Below, piece after piece: positions 58,790 to 64,000 of a stretch of 64,000 bases of DNA. Position 1 is the first letter of the stretch. Each line of letters begins with the position of its first letter. The notes below the pieces were generated by a model. It ran no database searches and was not told the origin of the DNA. It saw nothing but the letters and a program-made list of their open reading frames with translations. The translations under genes and the position numbers were made by a program. This DNA comes from Pseudomonas cichorii (lineage in GTDB: Bacteria > Pseudomonadota > Gammaproteobacteria > Pseudomonadales > Pseudomonadaceae), in assembly GCF_018343775.1 (NCBI RefSeq), contig NZ_CP074349.1:1044001-1108000 (forward strand), written 5' to 3'.

Positions 58790-61624
58790 ATGAATAGTCG
58801 ATCTGCCGCATTATACCGGCATACGCCAGAACTACAGAGGATGGACCCTCGCGGCCTTCCTCTGGCCGCGGTGGCTTTTTGTCGTAGGGATGCAGCCGAG
58901 GAGCCTCAGGTTCGTGTCCATCGAAACTCTTTCAATGCTGCGGGGCGTGCCGCTCTTCAGTGGGACCCGAGGTTATGGGCCGACCAGGCGCCTGCCAATC
59001 TCGCGATGACTTACTCTTTGAGCGGTCGGATGCTGGCCTGTGACAGCGTCGATGCCGGCTGGCGCTTGGTGCTGCCGGGGGACGCAGGCCAGGCGGTTGA
59101 AAGTTGGGATGGGCGAGGAACCGTGAGTCGTATTGTTCACGATTTGTTGCTTCGGCCGATTGCCGTGTCTGAAGGTTCTCTGTGCGTGCAGCGGTTTTCC
59201 TATGGGGGGCCGGATTCGGCTGATCAGAATCTGTGCGGTCAATTGATTCGCCATGACGATCCGGCGGGCACGTGGCTGAATAGCGAGTTCGGTTTGAATG
59301 GTGCAGTCATTGAGCAGACGCAGCATTTTCTCAAGGACTTCACCGGTCCCGACTGGCCCGAATCACTGACAGAGCGCGACGCCTTGCTGGAGCCCGGTAG
59401 CGGTGCGACCACGGGCTGGTCATATAACCCGCTTGGCGAGGTCATTCGGCAAACCGATGCGCAGGGGAATGTTTATGCGTTGGCGCATTCTGTTGCTGGT
59501 CAGTTGAAAGAGAGCCGCTTACAACTCAAGGGCAAGTCGTCGCAGGTTATCGTCAGCGATATTCACTACGACGCTCAGGACCGGGTCGAATCTGAAGTGG
59601 CTGGCAATGGTGTGATCAGTACGGCGCAGTACCAGAACGAAGACGGCCGTCTGGTGCAACTCAGTTCCAGGCGCAGTAACGGGCAGGTCTTGCAGGAGCT
59701 GACTTACAACTACGACCCGGTCGGCAACGTGATTCATATCGAAGACCGTGCCCAACCTATCCGGTACTTCGCCAATCAGCGCATCGAGCCGGTTTCAACG
59801 TATCAATACGACACGCTGTATCAACTGACAGAAGCCACGGGCCGAGAGCTGGCGACGGTCAATCACGGCCCCGTCTTTGCAGATTTTCAGAGCCCAGCGG
59901 ACCCCGCACAACTGGCCAATTACACGCAGACCTACGATTACGATGCGGGTGGCAATCTGAAGCAGTTGACTCATGTCGGGTCGCAGAGTCATTCCCGGAT
60001 TCTGGTGACCGCTTTGCATAGCAATCGCAGCCTGCCAGTGATCAATAACCAACCGCCCAGCGAAGAAGACATCGCCGCAGCTTTTGATGGCAACGGCAAC
60101 CTGCTGGCATTGCAAGCGGGGCAAACCCTGAGCTGGGACCTTCGTAACCAGTTGCAGGAGGTAAGGCCGGTTGTGCGCGAGTCCGGCGTCGACGACAGCG
60201 AGCGCTATATCTACGACGCCAGCGGCCAACGCCTACGCAAAGTGCGCACGACCCAGGCCAAGGCCGTCACCCATATCGCAGAAGTGCGCTACCTGCCGGG
60301 TCTGGAAATCCGCACCGATACCGCCACCGGCGAAACCTTGCAGGTCATCACGGCACAGGCCGGGCGCAACGGCGTGCGTGTTCTGCACTGGCAGGCCGGA
60401 AAACCTGCCGAACTGACCAATGATCAATACCGCTACAGCCTGACCGATCATCTGGGGTCAAGCACCCTGGAGCTGGACAAGGATGCTCAGATCATCAGCC
60501 AGGAAAGTTATTACCCATTTGGTGGGACTTCATGGTGGGCTGACCGCGATTCTATTGAAGCCAACTACAAGACGGTGCGTTATTCCGGCAAAGAACGGGA
60601 TGCGACCGGGTTGTATTACTACGGCCTGCGGTATTACGCGCCGTGGTTGCAGCGTTGGATCAATCCGGACCCGGCGGGAACTGTGGATGGGTTGAATCTG
60701 TTCTGTTTTGTCAGGAATAACCCATGCAGTGGTTTTGATAGTGACGGCAGGGGGTATAAAGGTATTAATGATCTGCGTGAGCTGTCTCTTAAATATATCA
60801 GGAAGCTGAATGTTAAATACCGAGGGGTTGAGGAAATGCAGAAGGCGGGTGAGCATCCTTTGGTCTTTACTCTCGATGTTGCGATAGATACAAGTCTGCA
60901 AATGATGGAACGCGAAGTGAGGCGTTTGAAAGCCAATGATGTGACCAGGCTCTATGAATTTGTGGGCGCTCCGGTTCCAGATAACTCGAATCATGAAGAT
61001 ACGTTTGCGACCTATGTGGCTGCCGGTTATGAAGAGCTTATCAAGGGTATGTCTGCCTATCAGGCAGGGGGAGATTTACGTGAGCAACTCGTTTACGTGG
61101 AGCATGGAAAGGGACATAAAGACGCTTCAGATACATTGGCATTTACTCTTTTGTATGATCCCAATAAGCGGATATTTTTTAATCAGAATTTTAGAGGGCA
61201 AAATGTCATGGGGCGAATAAATACGTTGGTACATGAACTGTCGCACACAGTTTTGGATACGGGTGATGCATTCTATTATGACGTATTCGATACGAGGGCT
61301 GATTATCCGGTTGAATATACGTGCGGAGAATTAAGTCGTTATAAGGAAAGAGCGATTGAACAGAACATTGATTTGCGGAAGGGCTACAGATCCTGGGCTC
61401 ATGGGTTCAAGTCATTTGAAATGTGGTTGGCCCAGAGTGCGGATTTTTGGAGTGTTTATGTCGGTCTTCAGACTTCATCCCAGGAAAACGAGGTTTTGCA
61501 TAATGTGTCTGTGGACCGTTTCGATACAAGGGCGGACGTCAGGAACGATTTTTCATTCAATGATCATCTAGATCAGATAATGAAACTCCGATCCGGTCAG
61601 GTCAGGCGGCCTGACCTGCGATGA
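58790..61624 (+). CDS. TccC-type Tc toxin C subunit / RHS protein 2 with HExxH payload
   Basis: 944 aa. The shell is the same length as in gene 1, aligned without net insertion or deletion (constant offset of 2910 bp from the start codon to the end of the RHS core), and long stretches are identical at DNA level (59750-59985 and 60130-60770). The N-terminal ~150 residues are more divergent. The payload (~650-944) has HELSH at 815-819 in NTLVHELSHTVLDTGDAFYY, again HExxH followed by T-x-D-x-x-Y, plus a C-terminal helical part. It is related to payload 1 but clearly diverged. A separate hairpin and repeat-containing gap precede it, so it may have its own promoter. Confidence 0.85.
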   Translation: MNSRSAALYRHTPELQRMDPRGLPLAAVAFCRRDAAEEPQVRVHRNSFNAAGRAALQWDPRLWADQAPANLAMTYSLSGRMLACDSVDAGWRLVLPGDAGQAVESWDGRGTVSRIVHDLLLRPIAVSEGSLCVQRFSYGGPDSADQNLCGQLIRHDDPAGTWLNSEFGLNGAVIEQTQHFLKDFTGPDWPESLTERDALLEPGSGATTGWSYNPLGEVIRQTDAQGNVYALAHSVAGQLKESRLQLKGKSSQVIVSDIHYDAQDRVESEVAGNGVISTAQYQNEDGRLVQLSSRRSNGQVLQELTYNYDPVGNVIHIEDRAQPIRYFANQRIEPVSTYQYDTLYQLTEATGRELATVNHGPVFADFQSPADPAQLANYTQTYDYDAGGNLKQLTHVGSQSHSRILVTALHSNRSLPVINNQPPSEEDIAAAFDGNGNLLALQAGQTLSWDLRNQLQEVRPVVRESGVDDSERYIYDASGQRLRKVRTTQAKAVTHIAEVRYLPGLEIRTDTATGETLQVITAQAGRNGVRVLHWQAGKPAELTNDQYRYSLTDHLGSSTLELDKDAQIISQESYYPFGGTSWWADRDSIEANYKTVRYSGKERDATGLYYYGLRYYAPWLQRWINPDPAGTVDGLNLFCFVRNNPCSGFDSDGRGYKGINDLRELSLKYIRKLNVKYRGVEEMQKAGEHPLVFTLDVAIDTSLQMMEREVRRLKANDVTRLYEFVGAPVPDNSNHEDTFATYVAAGYEELIKGMSAYQAGGDLREQLVYVEHGKGHKDASDTLAFTLLYDPNKRIFFNQNFRGQNVMGRINTLVHELSHTVLDTGDAFYYDVFDTRADYPVEYTCGELSRYKERAIEQNIDLRKGYRSWAHGFKSFEMWLAQSADFWSVYVGLQTSSQENEVLHNVSVDRFDTRADVRNDFSFNDHLDQIMKLRSGQVRRPDLR

Positions 61625-61627
61625 AAA

Positions 61628-61654
61628 CCACCCTCTATCCAAAGAGGGTAGTGG
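61628..61654 (+). terminator. Hairpin after TccC-like gene 2
   Basis: CCACCCTCT pairs with AGAGGGTAGTGG with a two-base bulge and a short loop, directly after the stop codon. Moderate stem, no clear T-run. Confidence 0.4.
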
Positions 61655-61760
61655 TCGCAAGCCGTATCCGCTGAAATCAATGCCGCCCATCCAGTGCATA
61701 CCTTCCTGACGTTGGTTGACAACTAGCCTTAAGGGACTGGATTCAGGGACGATTCTAATC

Positions 61761-64000
61761 ATGGCTGGCTGGTCCGCTGATTTGCATCGACACACTCCGA
61801 GCTTGCAGGTGATAGATCCGCGCGGTCTGCCTGTCGATACAATTGCATTCTACCGTTGCCAAGTGACCGAAGAGCTGGACGCCCGTGTTGGCCATGTGCA
61901 ATTCGACCTTGCAGGACATCTGGTTCGTACTTGGGATCCTCGGCTGTTGGAGCCACAATTGACGGCCAACCTTTCCATGATTCATTCGCTCAGTGGCAAG
62001 ATATTGGCCACTGAGAGCGTCGATGCCGGTTGGCGGGTTTCGTTGCCTGGCGAGGGGCGTGAAGAGCTGAACGCCTGGGATGGCCGAGGCACCATTCGGC
62101 GCATGGAATACGATGCGTTGCTCAGGCCAACGGGTGTTTTTGAACGTGACCGATGTGTCGAGCGTCTCGCCTATGGTGATGTGCATTCGGCTCCCCGCAA
62201 TCAGTGTGGCCAGTTGATTCGTCACGACGATCCAGCGGGCACTCTGTTGAGTCGTGAATTTGGTTTGACCGGTGCAGTGATCGAGCAGACGCAGCATTTC
62301 CTGCGCACTATCGATTCGCCCGACCGGCCCGAATCACTGTCAGAGCGCGACGCCTTGCTGGAGCCCGGTAGCGGCGCGACCACGGGCTGGTCATATAACC
62401 CGCTTGGCGAGGTCATTCGGCAAACCGATGCGCAGGGGAATGCTCATGCGTTGGCGCATTCTGTTGCTGGTCAGTTGAAAGAGAGCCACTTACAACTCCA
62501 GGGCAAGCCGTCGCAGGTTATCGTCAGCGATATTCACTACGACGCTCAGGAGCGGGTCGAATCTGAAGTTGCTGGCAATGGGGTGATCAGCACGGCGCAG
62601 TACCAGGATGAAGACGGTCGTCTGGTGCAACTCAGTTCCAGGCGCAGTAACGGGCAGGTCTTGCAGGACCTGACTTACGACTACGATCCGGTGGGCAATG
62701 TGACTCGTATCGAAGACCGCGCCCAACCTATCCGGTACTTCGCCAATCAGCGCATAGAGCCGGTTTCAACGTATCAATACGACACGCTGTATCAACTGAC
62801 AGAAGCCACGGGTCGAGAGATGGCGACGGTCAATCACGACCCCGTCTTTGCAGATTTTCAGAGCCCAGCGGACCCCGCACAACTGGCCAATTACACGCAG
62901 ACCTACGATTACGATGCGGGTGGCAATCTGAAGCAGTTGACTCATGTCGGGTCGCAGAGTCATTCCCGGACTCTGGTGACCGCTTTGCATAGCAATCGCA
63001 GCCTGCCAGTGATCAATAACCAACCGCCCAGCGAAGAAGACATCGCCGCAGCTTTTGATGACAACGGCAACCTGCTGGCATTGCAAGCGGGGCAAACCCT
63101 GAGCTGGGACCTTCGTAACCAGTTGCAGGAGGTAAAGCCGGTTGTGCGCGAGTCCGGCGTCGACGACAGCGAGCGCTATATCTACGACGCCAGCGGCCAA
63201 CGCCTACGCAAAGTGCGCACGACCCAGGCCAAGGCCGTCACCCATATCGCAGAAGTGCGCTACCTGCCGGGTCTGGAAATCCGCACCGATACCGCCACCG
63301 GTGAAACCTTGCAGGTCATCACGGCTCAGGCCGGGCGCAACGGCGTGCGTGTTCTGCACTGGCAGGTCGGAAAACCGCCCGAACTGACCAATGATCAATA
63401 CCGTTACAGACTGACCGATCATCTGGGGTCAAGCACCCTGGAGCTGGACAAGGATGCTCAGATCATCAGCCAGGAAAGTTATTACCCATTTGGTGGGACT
63501 TCATGGTGGGCTGGCCGCGATTCTATTGAAGCCAACTACAAGACGGTGCGTTATTCAGGCAAGGAGCGAGACGCAACCGGGTTGTATTACTACGGCCTGC
63601 GGTATTACGCGCCGTGGTTGCAGCGCTGGATCAATCCTGATCCGGCGGGAGTGGTGGATGGTTTGAATATGTTCCGCTTCGTTCGCAATTCACCTCTGCG
63701 GTATACCGATAGTGAAGGCGCTGATCCCCGCGATGTCATTGTTGCGACGGGGTTTTCCAATTTTACCCCCCTGCAGCAAGCCAAGCTGAAAGATGCTCTT
63801 GATGTGTCTGCCAAGCTATTGCGACGCACCATCGCTGAGCTGGGCAAAAGTCGCCCTGAGCATGGTGTTTCAAAAGCCTTTGCTGCAACCTATGGCCGGG
63901 ATCTGCCTCCGGAGTTGAAGAAGTCTACTGTTGCTGGAGTACGAAAAGAGCTAATCGAACAGCAAAATTTTTTGTCATCCCTCCTTAAGCCGGAAATGGC
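61761..64000 (+). CDS. TccC-type Tc toxin C subunit / RHS protein 3 (runs off the window)
   Basis: The frame is open from ATG 61761 (MAGWSADLHRHTPSLQVIDP) to the end of the window, 746 codons visible. The shell is collinear with gene 2 (constant offset 2971 bp) and nearly identical from about 62390 to 63540. After that the DNA diverges: DPAGVVDGLNMFRFVRNSPL replaces the version in genes 1 and 2, and a different payload begins (SEGADPRDVIVATGFSNFTP). The ~90 payload residues visible are helical (LKDALDVSAKLLRRTIAELG) and may be the pro-region of another metallopeptidase-like domain, but no HExxH is in view. Confidence 0.85.
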   Translation, partial: MAGWSADLHRHTPSLQVIDPRGLPVDTIAFYRCQVTEELDARVGHVQFDLAGHLVRTWDPRLLEPQLTANLSMIHSLSGKILATESVDAGWRVSLPGEGREELNAWDGRGTIRRMEYDALLRPTGVFERDRCVERLAYGDVHSAPRNQCGQLIRHDDPAGTLLSREFGLTGAVIEQTQHFLRTIDSPDRPESLSERDALLEPGSGATTGWSYNPLGEVIRQTDAQGNAHALAHSVAGQLKESHLQLQGKPSQVIVSDIHYDAQERVESEVAGNGVISTAQYQDEDGRLVQLSSRRSNGQVLQDLTYDYDPVGNVTRIEDRAQPIRYFANQRIEPVSTYQYDTLYQLTEATGREMATVNHDPVFADFQSPADPAQLANYTQTYDYDAGGNLKQLTHVGSQSHSRTLVTALHSNRSLPVINNQPPSEEDIAAAFDDNGNLLALQAGQTLSWDLRNQLQEVKPVVRESGVDDSERYIYDASGQRLRKVRTTQAKAVTHIAEVRYLPGLEIRTDTATGETLQVITAQAGRNGVRVLHWQVGKPPELTNDQYRYRLTDHLGSSTLELDKDAQIISQESYYPFGGTSWWAGRDSIEANYKTVRYSGKERDATGLYYYGLRYYAPWLQRWINPDPAGVVDGLNMFRFVRNSPLRYTDSEGADPRDVIVATGFSNFTPLQQAKLKDALDVSAKLLRRTIAELGKSRPEHGVSKAFAATYGRDLPPELKKSTVAGVRKELIEQQNFLSSLLKPEM

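Noticed and set aside
55880..61624. T6SS-delivered Rhs effectors
   Set aside because: No PAAR, VgrG-like or other T6SS N-terminal domain; the N termini and shell match TccC of Tc toxins instead.

Overview
The window is chromosomal DNA of a fluorescent pseudomonad, most likely in or near the Pseudomonas syringae complex. Evidence: Pseudomonas-type small proteins (DUF6124/DUF3077-like, DUF3509-like), three FecI/FecR regulator pairs with citrate- and siderophore-type TonB receptors, many REP-like palindromes built on TTCGCGAATGAATTCGCTCC, and moderately GC-rich Pseudomonas-like codon use. No rRNA or tRNA gene was seen. Gene names come from reading the translations; no database search was run.

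Layout. 1-3.3 kb: a 2-oxoacid dehydrogenase operon (E1 alpha, E1 beta, E2; no E3 in view). 3.3-4.4 kb: LexA-controlled yebG and psiE. 4.46-11.98 kb: an accessory island bracketed by two near-identical ~187-bp elements with terminal inverted repeats (MITE-like). It carries an HNH nuclease, a HEPN-like protein, a DUF2971 protein and a Gabija-like pair (OLD-family ATPase/TOPRIM nuclease plus UvrD-like helicase). 12-14.7 kb: nucleoside hydrolase, a small secreted-protein gene broken by an amber codon, a DUF6124/DUF3077-like gene with a base-pairing leader, and a DUF3509-like gene. 14.8-27.6 kb: iron uptake, with an orphan sigma/anti-sigma pair, a ribosome-hibernation protein, fecI-fecR-fecA on the minus strand, a DUF3649-PepSY-DUF3325 membrane operon, and a third sigma/anti-sigma/TonB-receptor unit. 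27.7-36.6 kb: AraC regulator, EamA exporter, 2-hydroxyacid dehydrogenase, LysR regulator, and a four-gene tripartite efflux operon (OMF, FUSC, DUF1656, HlyD).

36.7-48.6 kb: an orphan type VI secretion (T6SS) effector locus transcribed leftwards: hcp, vgrG, DUF4123 adaptor, VasX-like pore-forming effector, then two copies of a DUF6708 membrane protein that are probably immunity genes. One copy has lost its N terminus to an IS66 element with a clear 8-bp target duplication. Upstream of hcp lie a sigma-54-like promoter and three identical palindromes spaced like enhancer sites. 48.8-54.2 kb: a NIT-domain chemoreceptor, a two-gene AAA ATPase + small protein cassette that looks like another defence module, an SDR oxidoreductase and a small membrane protein. 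54.3-64 kb: two small paralogues of unknown function, then three tandem TccC-type (Tc toxin C subunit, RHS/YD-repeat) genes. The three share an almost identical shell but have different C-terminal payloads; the first two payloads carry HExxH motifs followed by an aspzincin-like TxDxxY segment. The third runs off the window.

Overall the window mixes core metabolism and iron uptake with three accessory blocks: an anti-phage island, a T6SS effector cassette and a Tc-toxin payload array. Repeat elements mark many boundaries and in three places supply the start or stop codon of a neighbouring gene.
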